Assembly (NCBI GenBank): GCA_017469545.1
Contig: JAFUGE010000012.1
Coordinates: 1-64,000 of the forward strand
DNA: 64,000 nt
Reading direction: 5' to 3'
DNA from: Clostridia bacterium
Lineage (GTDB): Bacteria; Bacillota; Clostridia; TANB77; UBA1234
Positions 27,777 to 37,187 of the stretch are shown piece after piece (the first letter of the stretch is position 1; each line of letters begins with the position of its first letter). The position numbers and the translations under genes were made by a program. Below the pieces are notes generated by a model. The model saw only the letters and a program-made list of their open reading frames with translations, was not told the origin of the DNA and searched no databases.

Positions 27777-28451
27777 ATGGCAATATTCATTCTATTGGTT
27801 GTTGTAATGCTTGCTTTATATTTGTTAAACGCTAAATTGTTAAAAGAGACTCAAAGACTGGCATCAGACGAAGAACTAGATAAAGTGACGGAAAGTTTGC
27901 CGGATAATGAAGAGATATGCACAGAGATACAAAAAGATTTAGGAAGTAAGTGTAAGATAGAGTTAGACGACAAGGCAAAATCAAGTGCGTATATTTTCTT
28001 TTTAAACAAAATCATATTAAGCAATACGGAAAGTAGCAAGAAGAATTATAGTAGAGTGTTGTTTATTGCGCATGAATGCGTGCACTCCGTGCAGGATAGG
28101 CTAACGCATCAAATGAATTTTGGGCTCGCTAATATCAAAAATTTGTATGATATTATTTTGCTTGTACTTTTGTTACTTAGAAAAGGTTCGTTAGAACTCA
28201 TTATGATTTCTTTCTTGATTTCGTTTGTTAGTTTTTATTATCGTATGATTTTAGAAGCGGATGCGGTGTATCGCAGCGTAATGGTTTCACGAAAGTATTT
28301 GAAAAAGCGCGATTTGGAATACATTGCGGATAAATATGAAGAAATCGTTCCGAAAACAATTCAAAGCATGTATTTTTCGTATATCATGCCTATCTTAGCA
28401 AGGCAGAGCGCCTTTGTCTTTCTACTTCTAGTAGGGAGAGTATTTTCGTAA
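27777..28451 (+). CDS. Membrane zinc metallopeptidase-like protein (HExxH)
   Basis: 224 residues. An N-terminal helix (about 2-20) is followed by LFIAHECVHSVQD, an HExxH zinc motif (about residues 99-103), two central hydrophobic segments (about 122-158) and ILEADAVYRSV, where the Glu could be the third ligand. The layout recalls the small YugP/M48-like membrane peptidases of Firmicutes, with cysteine and valine inside the motif (HECVH). Substrate unknown. SD GAGAGGAAATGAG. Confidence 0.7.
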   Translation: MAIFILLVVVMLALYLLNAKLLKETQRLASDEELDKVTESLPDNEEICTEIQKDLGSKCKIELDDKAKSSAYIFFLNKIILSNTESSKKNYSRVLFIAHECVHSVQDRLTHQMNFGLANIKNLYDIILLVLLLLRKGSLELIMISFLISFVSFYYRMILEADAVYRSVMVSRKYLKKRDLEYIADKYEEIVPKTIQSMYFSYIMPILARQSAFVFLLLVGRVFS

Positions 28452-28455
28452 ACAG

Positions 28456-28543
28456 ATGCACACTTTTGGGCGACACCGAAAACGCGCATCTTTCCAGTTT
28501 CTTCCAAGATGCGCGTTTTCGGGGTGGCGGAAAAGTGCGCATG
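28456..28543. repeat. Family-4 palindrome (GCGCAT...TTTTCGG), long hairpin
   Basis: Two arms, each made of GCGCA-TTTT and CCGAAAACGCGCAT parts, face each other around an 18-nt centre. The same sequence parts occur as two short palindromes at 58605-58687. Lies in the gap before recJ. Confidence 0.75.
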
Positions 28544-28564
28544 ATTTATATTATTTTTTATCTT

Positions 28565-28591
28565 AAAAAGACTTTTAAAAAGTCTTTTTTT
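28565..28591 (+). terminator. Terminator upstream of recJ
   Basis: Stem AAAAAGACTT/AAGTCTTTTT followed by more T residues; it ends the metallopeptidase transcript. Confidence 0.7.
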
Positions 28592-28633
28592 GTTATAAAA
28601 TATAGGCAAAATAATTAATAAAGGTGGAGGAAT

Positions 28634-30322
28634 ATGATTAAAAAATGGGAAAGTTATCAAATTGACGAAGAAAAAATGAAAGATATTGCTATTAGAAATA
28701 ATCTTTCTTTGTTACTGGCTAGAATTTTGCTGAATAGAGGGATTGACACGAGCGAAAAAGTGAAAAAGTTTTTGTATCCGGAACTAAGTGATTTGTATGA
28801 TCCGTTTTTGTTTCAGGATATGGGGATTGCCGTGGATAGCATTATGGAGGCAATTGAAAAGCAAGAGCACATTACGATTTATGGCGATTATGATGTGGAC
28901 GGAATTACGAGTATTTCGGTACTTGTGAAGTTTTTTAAGAGTATAGGCGTGGAGGTTTCGTATTATTTGCCGAATAGACTCACAGAGGGGTATGGCCTTA
29001 ATAAGGAGGCGATTGATAAGTTAAAAGAGCGCGGCACGAATCTTATGATTACGGTGGATTGTGGTATTTCTGGCTATGAGGAAGTGGAATATGCGAAGAG
29101 CTTGGGGATGAAAGTGATTGTGACAGACCATCACGAGTGTCCGGAAAAATTACCCGATACGTTTGCTGTGGTTGATCACAAGAGGAAAGATAACACGTAT
29201 CCTTGCAATGTGTTGGCAGGCGTAGGTGTTGCTTTTAAGCTTGTACAGGCACTTTGTATGCGCATGAATTTACCGAAGGAAAGATATTTGCAGTATTTGG
29301 ATATTGTTTGCTTGGGGACGGTTGCGGATATTGTGCCGCTGATTGACGAAAACCGTGTGATTGTGAAATATGGATTGGAGGCCGTGAAGAATACGGCGAA
29401 TATTGGTTTAAAGGAATTAATCAAACTTTCCGGCTATACTACGATTAATTCTACGGCGATTTCTTTTGGCTTAGCACCAAGGATTAATGCTTGTGGTAGA
29501 ATGGGAAAGGCGGAGTTAGCGCTTAGGTTATTACTAACAGATAATGAACTGGAAGCGACGGAAATTGCGGGGCAGCTTCAAGAAATGAATCGTGAAAGAC
29601 AAGATATTGAAAAGAGAATTATGCAGGAAGCAATTGAGATTATTGAGAGAGACAAGTTGTATGAGGATAGTGCCATTGTGGTGGGAAATGAAAATTGGCA
29701 CAGTGGCGTGATTGGAATTGTGGCTTCGAAGATTACGGAGATGTATTATAAACCGTCAATTCTTGTATGCTTTGAGGGCGACGAGGCAAAGGGTTCTGGC
29801 AGAAGTATTGATGGATTTGATTTGCACGGGGCGCTAAGCAAATGCAGTGACTCTATTTTGCGATATGGCGGACACGAAATGGCGATTGGAATCACTTTAG
29901 AGAGAAATAAGCTTGAAGAATTTAGAGAGAAATTAAACGCCATTGCAAGAGAGATTATTCCGGCGGATTCGATGCCTGTGATTAAAGTGGACGCGGAAAT
30001 TAGTGCTAGAGAAATATCGCTAGAGACGATTAAGAGTTTGGAGCTTTTGGAGCCTTATGGCGAGAGCAATGCGTCACCAATTTTTGTTTATAGAAATATC
30101 AAAGTGGATAGCATTCGAACCTTGTCTGAGGGCAAGCATTTGAAGCTGAATGTGAAAGATGGAAATGCTGTTTTTGACGCGATTGCTTTTAATATGGGGG
30201 ATAGAAAAGACAGTATTCATATGGGTGATAAGGTTGATGTTTTACATTATTTAGAGATTAATAAATATAATGGATTGGAGAAAGTCCAATTGAATGTGAA
30301 AGACATCAAGAAGAGCCTGTAG
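28634..30322 (+). CDS. recJ: Single-stranded-DNA-specific exonuclease RecJ
   Basis: 562 residues, the core RecJ length. 5'-3' exonuclease in recombination and repair. The DHH-family motifs are present: YGDYDVDGITS (about 80-90), VTDHHE (about 157-162), and the DHHA1 segment with RYGGHEMAIGITLER. The C-terminal OB-fold is short. The stop TAG at 30320-30322 lies within the TGTAGGGG end of a family-1 repeat. Confidence 0.95.
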   Translation: MIKKWESYQIDEEKMKDIAIRNNLSLLLARILLNRGIDTSEKVKKFLYPELSDLYDPFLFQDMGIAVDSIMEAIEKQEHITIYGDYDVDGITSISVLVKFFKSIGVEVSYYLPNRLTEGYGLNKEAIDKLKERGTNLMITVDCGISGYEEVEYAKSLGMKVIVTDHHECPEKLPDTFAVVDHKRKDNTYPCNVLAGVGVAFKLVQALCMRMNLPKERYLQYLDIVCLGTVADIVPLIDENRVIVKYGLEAVKNTANIGLKELIKLSGYTTINSTAISFGLAPRINACGRMGKAELALRLLLTDNELEATEIAGQLQEMNRERQDIEKRIMQEAIEIIERDKLYEDSAIVVGNENWHSGVIGIVASKITEMYYKPSILVCFEGDEAKGSGRSIDGFDLHGALSKCSDSILRYGGHEMAIGITLERNKLEEFREKLNAIAREIIPADSMPVIKVDAEISAREISLETIKSLELLEPYGESNASPIFVYRNIKVDSIRTLSEGKHLKLNVKDGNAVFDAIAFNMGDRKDSIHMGDKVDVLHYLEINKYNGLEKVQLNVKDIKKSL

Positions 30323-30353
30323 GGGTTGTAGGGGCAACGTATCACGTTGCCCG
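30319..30353. repeat. Family-1 hairpin repeat with a compensated stem; supplies the recJ stop
   Basis: TGTAGGGGT then TGTAGGGGCAACGTATCACGTTGCCCG. The stem reads CAACGT/ACGTTG instead of CAGCGT/ACGCTG, a two-sided change. The first TGTAG contains the recJ stop codon. Confidence 0.85.
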
Positions 30354-30378
30354 CAGAACGACGTTAGGAGTGATAGAA

Positions 30379-32550
30379 ATGGTCACAATTGAAGAGATTA
30401 TTGCGAATGCAAAAAAATATAATAAAAAGTCAGACAGCAAATTAATTCGAAAAGCGTATGAATTTGCTGTGAAAGCGCACGGAGACCAAAAGAGAATGTC
30501 TGGCGAGCCATATATTATTCACCCGCTAGAAGTGGCGTATATTATTACGACGCTAGAGCTTGACGACGAGTCGATTTGTGCGGCTTTGCTTCACGATGTG
30601 GTGGAAGATACGGATGTAACGCGAGAAGATATTGAGAAAGAATTTGGAAGCAATATCCTGGAACTAGTGGATGGCGTTACCAAGCTTGGCCATATCGCTT
30701 CCTATGTGGATAAAGAAGAAGTGCAAGTCGAAAATTATAGAAGATTTTTTATGGCGATGGCGAAAGATATTAGAGTATTAATGATTAAGCTTGCTGACAG
30801 ACTTCATAATATGAGAACGCTAAAGCATTTGACAGACGATAGAAAAATTGCGAATGCGAAAGAGACGATGCAGATTTATGCACCGCTTGCGAACCGACTT
30901 GGTATCTATTCTATCAAATGGGAGTTAGAGGATTTGAGCCTTTTGTACTTAGACCCTAAGGCTTATTTTGATTTGGTAGAGGGCATTAATGCGAAGAGAG
31001 AAGAACGCGAGAAATTTATTAACGCGATTATCGAAGAGATTCGAAAGAAATTAAAGGAAATGAAAATAGAGGCAGAGGTCTATGGCAGGCCAAAGCATTT
31101 GTATAGCATTCACAGAAAAATGGTAAGGGATAACAAAACGCTGGACCAGATTTATGATTTGTTTGCGCTTAGAATTTTAGTGAATTCTGTGAAAGACTGT
31201 TATGCGGCGCTTGGCTTGGTGCACGAGATGTACAAGCCTATGCCTGGAAGAATTAAGGACTATATTGCGATGCCGAAGCCGAATATGTATCAGTCGCTTC
31301 ATACGACTCTGATTGGCACGAATGGCACACCTTTTGAAGTGCAGATTAGAACGTGGGATATGCATCGAGTAGCTGAGTATGGTATCGCGGCGCACTGGGC
31401 TTACAAGGAAAAGGGTGCGAGCGTTACCGTTTCGGACGATAAACTTTCGTGGCTTCGTGAGACGATTGAGTGGCAAAAAGAGACGAACGACGACAAGGAC
31501 TTTATGAGCAAATTAAAGTTTGATTTGTTCGAAGACGAAGTGTTTGTGTTTACGCCACGAGGTGATATTAAGTCGCTTCCTGCAGGGAGTTTGCCAATTG
31601 ATTTTGCCTATGCGATTCACGAGCAAGTGGGGCACAGAATGGTTGGTGCGAAAGTCAACGGCAAGATGGTTCCGATTACGACAAAACTTAACAACGGCGA
31701 TATTGTCGAGATTATTACTTCGGATAATTCGAATGGGCCAAGTAGAGATTGGCTTAAAATTGTTAAGACCACTGCGGCAAAAAATAAAATTCAAAATTAT
31801 TTCAAGAAAGCGCAAAAAGAGGAAAATACAATTAAAGGCAAGGAAATGATGGAGAAAGAGCTAAAGCGTATTGGTATGACTTTTGCGGAGCTGTTTAAGC
31901 CGGAATGGGTTGAGAAAGCGCTTGCGAGATATAAGTATAATTCGCTTGACGATTGTTATGCAGCAATTGGGTTTGGTGCAATTTCGCCACTCAAAGTCAT
32001 TACAAGGTTACTAGAGGAATATAAGAAAGAGAATAAAGAAGTTGAGATTGAGGAGAAAATTGCTGAGTTAAAAGAAAATCCAGTAGCGAGAAAAGACAAG
32101 ATTTCTAAAACGGGTATTATTGTCAAAGGAATAGACAATTGCTTGGTAAAACTTGCGAAGTGCTGCAATCCACTGCCTGGCGACGATATTATAGGATATA
32201 TTACAAAGGGCAGAGGCGTTTCGGTTCATAGAGCGGACTGCGTTAACTGCAAGGATTTGATTTCTGACGAGCAAAGATTGATTGATGTATCTTGGTATAA
32301 AGAAGCGAAGGCGTCGTATGTAACTGACTTGGAGATTTATGCCAATGACAGGTCTGGATTGATTTCGGATATTACGATTGCGCTAAATGATGCCAAGGCA
32401 AGCATTATTTCGATTAATGCGAAGACGACAAATAATCGTATTGCGATTATTAATATTGGGCTTGAAATTGAGGATACGGATAAACTGAATAAGGTGTTGA
32501 AGGCAATCCGCAAGGTGGATAGTGTGTATGAGGTGCACCGTAGTAAGTAG
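30379..32550 (+). CDS. rel: Bifunctional (p)ppGpp synthetase/hydrolase
   Basis: 723 residues. HD hydrolase domain with LLHDVVEDTD (about 71-79), synthetase domain with the MPKPNMYQSLHT signature, TGS domain (VFTPRGDIKSLPAGSLPIDFAYAIH), a cysteine-containing helical/zinc region (KCCNPLPGDDIIGYIT) and a C-terminal ACT domain. The intact HD motif points to both making and degrading (p)ppGpp. The ATG at 30379 is 8 nt from AGGAG. The TAG stop lies in a family-1 repeat. Confidence 0.96.
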   Translation: MVTIEEIIANAKKYNKKSDSKLIRKAYEFAVKAHGDQKRMSGEPYIIHPLEVAYIITTLELDDESICAALLHDVVEDTDVTREDIEKEFGSNILELVDGVTKLGHIASYVDKEEVQVENYRRFFMAMAKDIRVLMIKLADRLHNMRTLKHLTDDRKIANAKETMQIYAPLANRLGIYSIKWELEDLSLLYLDPKAYFDLVEGINAKREEREKFINAIIEEIRKKLKEMKIEAEVYGRPKHLYSIHRKMVRDNKTLDQIYDLFALRILVNSVKDCYAALGLVHEMYKPMPGRIKDYIAMPKPNMYQSLHTTLIGTNGTPFEVQIRTWDMHRVAEYGIAAHWAYKEKGASVTVSDDKLSWLRETIEWQKETNDDKDFMSKLKFDLFEDEVFVFTPRGDIKSLPAGSLPIDFAYAIHEQVGHRMVGAKVNGKMVPITTKLNNGDIVEIITSDNSNGPSRDWLKIVKTTAAKNKIQNYFKKAQKEENTIKGKEMMEKELKRIGMTFAELFKPEWVEKALARYKYNSLDDCYAAIGFGAISPLKVITRLLEEYKKENKEVEIEEKIAELKENPVARKDKISKTGIIVKGIDNCLVKLAKCCNPLPGDDIIGYITKGRGVSVHRADCVNCKDLISDEQRLIDVSWYKEAKASYVTDLEIYANDRSGLISDITIALNDAKASIISINAKTTNNRIAIINIGLEIEDTDKLNKVLKAIRKVDSVYEVHRSK

Positions 32551-32573
32551 GGGGCGGCGTCCTCGACGCCCCG
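32547..32573. repeat. Family-1-like hairpin repeat; supplies the rel stop
   Basis: AGTAGGGGGCGGCGTCCTCGACGCCCCG. The TAG inside is the stop of rel. Same CGTCCTCG centre as the second unit at 17565-17628. Confidence 0.75.
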
Positions 32574-32595
32574 AAAAAGGAAGGGGATATAATAA

Positions 32596-33207
32596 ATGCT
32601 ACTTAAGACGTTTAAGGGTTTGGTTGGCGCGATGGATACTTATACGAATACGTATGTGGTTTATGACGAGAAGACGAATGAGGGGATACTCATTGATGTG
32701 GCGGATAATGTGGATAAGATTTATAATTTTACTGAGAATTCTCGAATTACGCTTAAGTATGTTGTTTTGACGCACTGCCACGGCGATCATACGTTAGGCA
32801 TTAAAGAATTAAAAAGGCTTTATCCGAAAGTGAAAATTATTATTCATAAAGAAGACGCGAGAGGACTTACTGACGACGAAATTAATAGATGTTCTTCTAT
32901 TGGGAGAGAGCCGAATTTTACGGAAGCGGATTTGGTTGTGAGGGATGGCGATGTATTGGAATTTGGCGAGACGAAGGCACAGATTATTCACACGCCTGGC
33001 CATACGAAAGGCGGAATATGTTTGCTAATTGAAGATGCTTTGTTTTCGGGAGATACGCTATTTAAGGGGACTACTGGTAGAACGGATTTGCCGACTGGCA
33101 GCAGATGGGAGATGGCGGATTCCGTTAAGAAGCTTTTACAATTGCCGGAGAATACGATTGTGTATCCTGGGCACGGGGCTACTACGATTATTGGGGAAGA
33201 GAAATAA
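32596..33207 (+). CDS. MBL-fold metallo-hydrolase (YcbL/glyoxalase II type)
   Basis: 203 residues with the zinc signature THCHGDH (59-65), the second ligand region HTPGHTKGG, SGDTLF and PGHG. All metal ligands of the family are present. Small single-domain members act on thioesters such as S-lactoylglutathione in other bacteria; the substrate here is unknown. It directly follows rel (46 nt). Confidence 0.93.
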   Translation: MLLKTFKGLVGAMDTYTNTYVVYDEKTNEGILIDVADNVDKIYNFTENSRITLKYVVLTHCHGDHTLGIKELKRLYPKVKIIIHKEDARGLTDDEINRCSSIGREPNFTEADLVVRDGDVLEFGETKAQIIHTPGHTKGGICLLIEDALFSGDTLFKGTTGRTDLPTGSRWEMADSVKKLLQLPENTIVYPGHGATTIIGEEK

Positions 33208-33225
33208 AAATAATTGAAAAAAGGA

Positions 33226-33254
33226 TTGTAAAGAAAAGAAGTTTGGCATAAAAT
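33226..33254 (+). promoter_or_regulatory. Probable sigma-A promoter of gap
   Basis: TTGTAA at 33226-33231, a 17-nt spacer and TAAAAT at 33249-33254; about 49 nt of leader before the gap ribosome binding site. I see no CggR operator. Confidence 0.6.
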
Positions 33255-33309
33255 AGGTTTGAAAAACTAATACTAAATTTTAGTTAAAAATATAAAAGGA
33301 GGAAATATT

Positions 33310-34326
33310 ATGGCAGTAAAGGTAGCAATTAATGGTTTTGGCCGTATTGGTCGTTTAGCATTTAGGCAAATGTTTGGTGCAGAGGGATATGAGATTGTAG
33401 CAATCAATGATTTGACAAGTCCTGAGATGTTGGCACATTTGTTAAAGTATGATTCTGCACAAAAGGTTTATGAAAAATCAGATACAGTCAAAGCTGGTGA
33501 GAATTCTATTATTGTAGAGGGAAAAGAAATTCCTATCTATGCACAGGCAGACGCAAGAAATCTTCCTTGGGGCGAGCTTGGCGTAGATGTTGTACTAGAG
33601 TGCACAGGATTCTATACTTCCAAAGAAAAGGCACAAGCACATATTGACGCCGGTGCCAAGAAAGTAGTTATTTCAGCTCCAGCAGGAGACAATCTTCCAA
33701 CAGTCGTTTATAGTGTTAACGAAGGCATTTTGACGAAAGAAGATACGATTATTTCTGCAGCTTCTTGTACGACAAACTGCTTAGCACCAATGGCAAAGGC
33801 ACTAAATGATTATGCACCAATTCAATCTGGAATTATGACGACGGTTCACGCATACACAGGAGACCAGATGTTATTAGATGGCCCACATAGAAAAGGCGAT
33901 TTGAGAAGAGCAAGAGCAGCAGCTGCTAATATTGTTCCAAATTCAACGGGTGCAGCAAAAGCAATTGGTCTAGTTATTCCAGAATTAAAAGGAAAATTAA
34001 TTGGCTCTGCACAAAGAGTGCCAGTAGTAACAGGTTCTACGACAATTTTAGTAGCTGTTGTGAAAGGCGAAGACATTACAAAAGAATCAATCAATGCCGC
34101 TATGAAAGCAGCTGCCAATGAGAGCTATGGCTACACAGAGGAGCTTTTAGTTTCTTCTGATATCATTGGAATGAAATATGGTTCTTTGTTTGATGCGACA
34201 CAAACAATGGTAACGAAAATCGAGGATGGTTTATATCAAGTGCAAGTAGTGGCTTGGTATGATAACGAGTATTCTTATACTAGCCAAATGGTTAGAACAA
34301 TCAAATATTTTGCTGAATTAGGATAA
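33310..34326 (+). CDS. gap: Glyceraldehyde-3-phosphate dehydrogenase
   Basis: 338 residues. NAD-linked glycolytic enzyme. The N-terminal [18 protein letters not shown] Rossmann motif and the active-site [10 protein letters not shown] with Cys153 are canonical. SD AAAGGAGG. Unlike most Firmicutes, pgk does not follow directly: tRNA-Leu and an unrelated one-gene unit lie between. Confidence 0.98.
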   Translation: MAVKVAINGFGRIGRLAFRQMFGAEGYEIVAINDLTSPEMLAHLLKYDSAQKVYEKSDTVKAGENSIIVEGKEIPIYAQADARNLPWGELGVDVVLECTGFYTSKEKAQAHIDAGAKKVVISAPAGDNLPTVVYSVNEGILTKEDTIISAASCTTNCLAPMAKALNDYAPIQSGIMTTVHAYTGDQMLLDGPHRKGDLRRARAAAANIVPNSTGAAKAIGLVIPELKGKLIGSAQRVPVVTGSTTILVAVVKGEDITKESINAAMKAAANESYGYTEELLVSSDIIGMKYGSLFDATQTMVTKIEDGLYQVQVVAWYDNEYSYTSQMVRTIKYFAELG

Positions 34327-34339
34327 GATGGTGTATGGG

Positions 34340-34366
34340 CGGGCAGCGTAATACGCTGCCCCTACC
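34340..34366. repeat. Family-1 hairpin repeat, reverse orientation
   Basis: CGGGCAGCGTAATACGCTGCCCCTACC, 13 nt after the gap stop, with the CCCTAC flank on the downstream side. Confidence 0.85.
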
Positions 34367-34418
34367 ATTTTATGATGGCACTTAGTAGTCACAATTTCGT
34401 GAAAAGTTTAATTTTTAC

Positions 34419-34447
34419 TTGCATAATGGAATGGTTGATGTTATAAT
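34419..34447 (+). promoter_or_regulatory. Sigma-A promoter of tRNA-Leu
   Basis: TTGCAT at 34419-34424, a 17-nt spacer and TATAAT at 34442-34447; start near 34454, seven nt before the mature tRNA. Confidence 0.8.
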
Positions 34448-34460
34448 ATTCAAGTAACGT

Positions 34461-34542
34461 GCCTGAGTGGCGGAATGGCAGACGCACACGACTCAAAATC
34501 GTGCGGGAAACCGTGTGGGTTCAAGTCCCACCTTGGGCACCA
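34461..34542 (+). tRNA. tRNA-Leu (anticodon CAA)
   Basis: 82 nt with encoded CCA. The acceptor GCCTGAG pairs with CTTGGGC; the anticodon stem CACGA/TCGTG carries the loop CTCAAAA, so the anticodon is CAA and it reads UUG. A class-II variable arm (GCGGGAAACCGT) and a GTGGG-TTCAAGT-CCCAC T-arm are present. Single-gene unit with its own promoter and terminator. Confidence 0.95.
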
Positions 34543-34546
34543 TGTC

Positions 34547-34579
34547 GGAGCAAGCTTGTTTGGCTTGCTCCATTTTTTT
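34547..34579 (+). terminator. Terminator after tRNA-Leu
   Basis: Perfect 9-bp stem GGAGCAAGC/GCTTGCTCC, 7-nt loop, then ATTTTTTT. Confidence 0.88.
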
Positions 34580-34763
34580 GTCAAAAATGGAGCGAACGCC
34601 AAATCGCTGCTCCTCCTTGTTTCGAAAAAAGTATCATTCGCATTCGCTAAGCCCTTGCAAGCGCGGGCTTTTTACGCTCATTTACTCATTAACAACTTTT
34701 TTCGATTTGGGTCCCGTCCCACAAATCTTACGATTTGCTATTTTGGATTTACGCATTAGGGGC
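34580..34763. other. Gene-free stretch between tRNA-Leu and the orphan unit
   Basis: I see no convincing coding region here. It holds a weak hairpin AAGCCC/GGGCTT followed by TTTT at about 34649-34673, which could be a second terminator or a degenerate remnant. Confidence 0.5.
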
Positions 34764-34792
34764 TTGCAGATTATTTTAAAGTGTGGTAGAAT
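34764..34792 (+). promoter_or_regulatory. Sigma-A-type promoter of the orphan gene at 34856
   Basis: TTGCAG at 34764-34769, a 17-nt spacer and TAGAAT at 34787-34792. Confidence 0.65.
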
Positions 34793-34855
34793 AAACACGC
34801 ATTGCGAGAAACGTTGGTTTACTTCACGTTAGTAATTACTAAAGGAGGTACGTTT

Positions 34856-35794
34856 ATGAAACCCGTCAATCTTTTTAGTCGCCGGAAAGGGTCGGAGCCG
34901 TTTAAGGACAGAATTATTTGCGAAAATGAGGAAATCGAGGAGTTTATTTCGGACTGGCTGTACTGGTGCAACAAGGAATGGAAGCTGGCAGACTTTGCTT
35001 CTATTCTGGCTCAGATTGGTGTGCAGCTTCCCGTTATGCTTAGCAAGTATAATGTGGCGGAGCGGTCGTTTCAATGTCGTGAGACCATGAATGGCAGAGA
35101 ATTTGAAATTGCGCTAATTACGCATAGCCGCGAATCGTATGATCAAATTTGGCTGACAAGTGAGGACGAGAGGTATCGCTATGATTTGCCGACTCGCTCT
35201 CGTTCCGTTGTGCAGCTTGCTGGCAAAGATATGGTTTGTGGTCAAAAGCAGCTTGTTTGCACGTATGCTAAATACGACTACTATCGCACCTTGAGGATCG
35301 ACAACACGCATACCCTGGAAGTAAAAATCTCTAATCCTAATAGTCGAAATGACGATTTATATTATCGTAATTTCGAGGAAGTCGAGAACTACCTGCTGAG
35401 CCTTGACAATTCGCTTCTGGCGTATGATGTCTGTAATACGATGCTGAATCTTTTGCATTTTTCATATAAGGACATCTATGCAAGCAACAGGATTTTGGTT
35501 TCGCACTATGAGACAATCGGAGAAGAGAAAAGGGTGCTGAACAAAGTTCTGCTCATTAATGGCGAGATGCAGGAATACGCTGTTTTAGAAGAGGGAAATG
35601 CGTACCATCTCTACCGAAATGGTGACTGGAGATATTCTTCTAATCAGGCGCTCATTAGCTATGTGAAGAGGAATGATCAGTATGTATTTTCCATGAAAGG
35701 CAGTTGGAAAACTGTCTCTGGCATTGATGTCAAAAGCTTAATTGCCGACGTCGAGAAAAAGATTTTTAAACTGAATAAGTTTGTAGAGGACTAA
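34856..35794 (+). CDS. Orphan protein of unknown function, one-gene unit
   Basis: 312 residues starting MKPVNLFSRRKGSEPFKDRI; the ATG has AAAGGAGGTACG 5-6 nt upstream. No signal peptide or membrane helix. Aromatic-rich acidic stretches (EEIEEFISDWLYWCNKEWKLADFASIL) and a run of short strands in the middle (QLVCTYAKYDYYRTLRIDNTHTLEV), but I recognise no domain. Codon use stands out: many CTG, GTC and CGG codons that the flanking core genes avoid. Promoter and terminator are its own. Lies between tRNA-Leu and pgk. Confidence 0.8.
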   Translation: MKPVNLFSRRKGSEPFKDRIICENEEIEEFISDWLYWCNKEWKLADFASILAQIGVQLPVMLSKYNVAERSFQCRETMNGREFEIALITHSRESYDQIWLTSEDERYRYDLPTRSRSVVQLAGKDMVCGQKQLVCTYAKYDYYRTLRIDNTHTLEVKISNPNSRNDDLYYRNFEEVENYLLSLDNSLLAYDVCNTMLNLLHFSYKDIYASNRILVSHYETIGEEKRVLNKVLLINGEMQEYAVLEEGNAYHLYRNGDWRYSSNQALISYVKRNDQYVFSMKGSWKTVSGIDVKSLIADVEKKIFKLNKFVED

Positions 35795-35800
35795 CACAAA

Positions 35801-35834
35801 AAAAACCTTCTGGCATTTTGCTGGAAGGTTTTTT
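35801..35834 (+). terminator. Terminator of the orphan unit at 34856
   Basis: Stem AACCTTCTGGC/GCTGGAAGGTT (two G-U pairs) with an ATTTT loop and a T-tract. Confidence 0.85.
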
Positions 35835-35934
35835 GCTGACTTATCTAAGTAAGTTTGTTGGATTTTGTGAAATAAAATAGGAAAATTTGGAAATGCTAAC
35901 TTTAGCAGAATTGCTAGAAAATCACGTTTTCTTA

Positions 35935-35963
35935 TTGCAAAAAGTTTGCAATTGATATAAAAT
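35935..35963 (+). promoter_or_regulatory. Probable sigma-A promoter of pgk-tpiA-gpmI
   Basis: TTGCAA at 35935-35940, a 17-nt spacer and TAAAAT at 35958-35963. Confidence 0.6.
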
Positions 35964-35999
35964 TTTAATGTTAATAAAGTAGAAAATAAGGAGGATATT

Positions 36000-37184
36000 A
36001 TGCTAAATAAAAAGACGATTGAAGATATTGAAGTAAAAGGAAAGAGAGTTTTGGTAAGATGTGATTTTAATGTACCTCTTGATGTGGAGACAAAAACACA
36101 AATTACAGACGATAGAAGAATTAGAGAGGCTTTGCCGACGATTCAGTATTTAATGGAACATGGCGCTAGAGTGATTTTGTGCTCTCATATTGGGAAAACG
36201 AAAAATAAACAAACGCTTGCACCTGTTGCCAAGAGACTTTCTGAATTATTAGGAAGAGAGGTTCCATTTGCCTCAGATGTGATTGGAGAGGATGCACATG
36301 CAAAAGCAGACGCTTTGCAGGATGGCGATGTAATGCTTCTTGAAAATGTTCGTCTACATCCAGAGGAAGAAGAAAATGACCCAACATTTGCTAAAGAGCT
36401 TGCTTCTCTTGCAGAAGTTTATGTGAATGACGCTTTTGGCACAGCACATAGAGCCCACGCTTCTACGGCCGGCGTAGCAGACTATTTGCCAGCGGTTTGC
36501 GGTTATTTAATTCAAAAAGAAATTGGCATTATGGGAGAGGCACTAAATGAGCCAAAGAGACCATTTTTAGCTATTTTAGGCGGAGCAAAGGTTTCTACAA
36601 AAATTGGTGTGATTGAGAATTTATTAGATAAAGTAGATGGATTAATGATTGGTGGCGGAATGACTTATACGTTTGCGAAAGCGCAAGGCGGAAATGTAGG
36701 TAATTCTATTTGTGAATTAGACAAATTAGACTTAGCGAATGCCATTTTAGAAAAGGCCAAAGAGAAGAATGTTAAATTATATTTCCCAGTAGATACGCTT
36801 TGTGCAGCTAGCCCAGCGGAAGATGCCGAGGTTTCGGTACATCCATCTAATGACATTCCTGATGGATTAGAGGGACTAGATATTGGGCCAGAGTCGATTC
36901 AGTTATTTACAGAAGCTATCAAGGAATACAAGACGATTATTTGGAACGGACCAGTTGGCTTTTTTGAATTAGATAAATTTGCCAATGGAACCAATGCGAT
37001 TGCCAAAGCACTTGCAGAAAATGAGGACGCTATCACGATTATTGGTGGCGGCGATAGTGCGGCAGCTGTAGAAAAAGGCGGCTTTGCTGATAAAATGACG
37101 CATATTTCTACGGGCGGTGGCGCCTCGCTAGAGTTTTTGGAAGGAAAGACATTGCCAGGGATTGCTTGTCTAATGAATAAATAA
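36000..37184 (+). CDS. pgk: Phosphoglycerate kinase
   Basis: 394 residues. Makes ATP from 1,3-bisphosphoglycerate. The [13 protein letters not shown] substrate motif (about 17-29; usually VDFNVP, here CDFNVP), [27 protein letters not shown] and the nucleotide loop [13 protein letters not shown] are present. SD AAGGAGG. First gene of pgk-tpiA-gpmI. Confidence 0.98.
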   Translation: MLNKKTIEDIEVKGKRVLVRCDFNVPLDVETKTQITDDRRIREALPTIQYLMEHGARVILCSHIGKTKNKQTLAPVAKRLSELLGREVPFASDVIGEDAHAKADALQDGDVMLLENVRLHPEEEENDPTFAKELASLAEVYVNDAFGTAHRAHASTAGVADYLPAVCGYLIQKEIGIMGEALNEPKRPFLAILGGAKVSTKIGVIENLLDKVDGLMIGGGMTYTFAKAQGGNVGNSICELDKLDLANAILEKAKEKNVKLYFPVDTLCAASPAEDAEVSVHPSNDIPDGLEGLDIGPESIQLFTEAIKEYKTIIWNGPVGFFELDKFANGTNAIAKALAENEDAITIIGGGDSAAAVEKGGFADKMTHISTGGGASLEFLEGKTLPGIACLMNK

Positions 37185-37187
37185 GAT

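Noticed and set aside
32522-32770. ORF overlapping the end of rel and the start of the MBL gene
   Set aside because: It is rich in Arg, Trp and Met and runs across the repeat, the sign of an out-of-frame reading; the MBL gene in another frame has clear zinc motifs.
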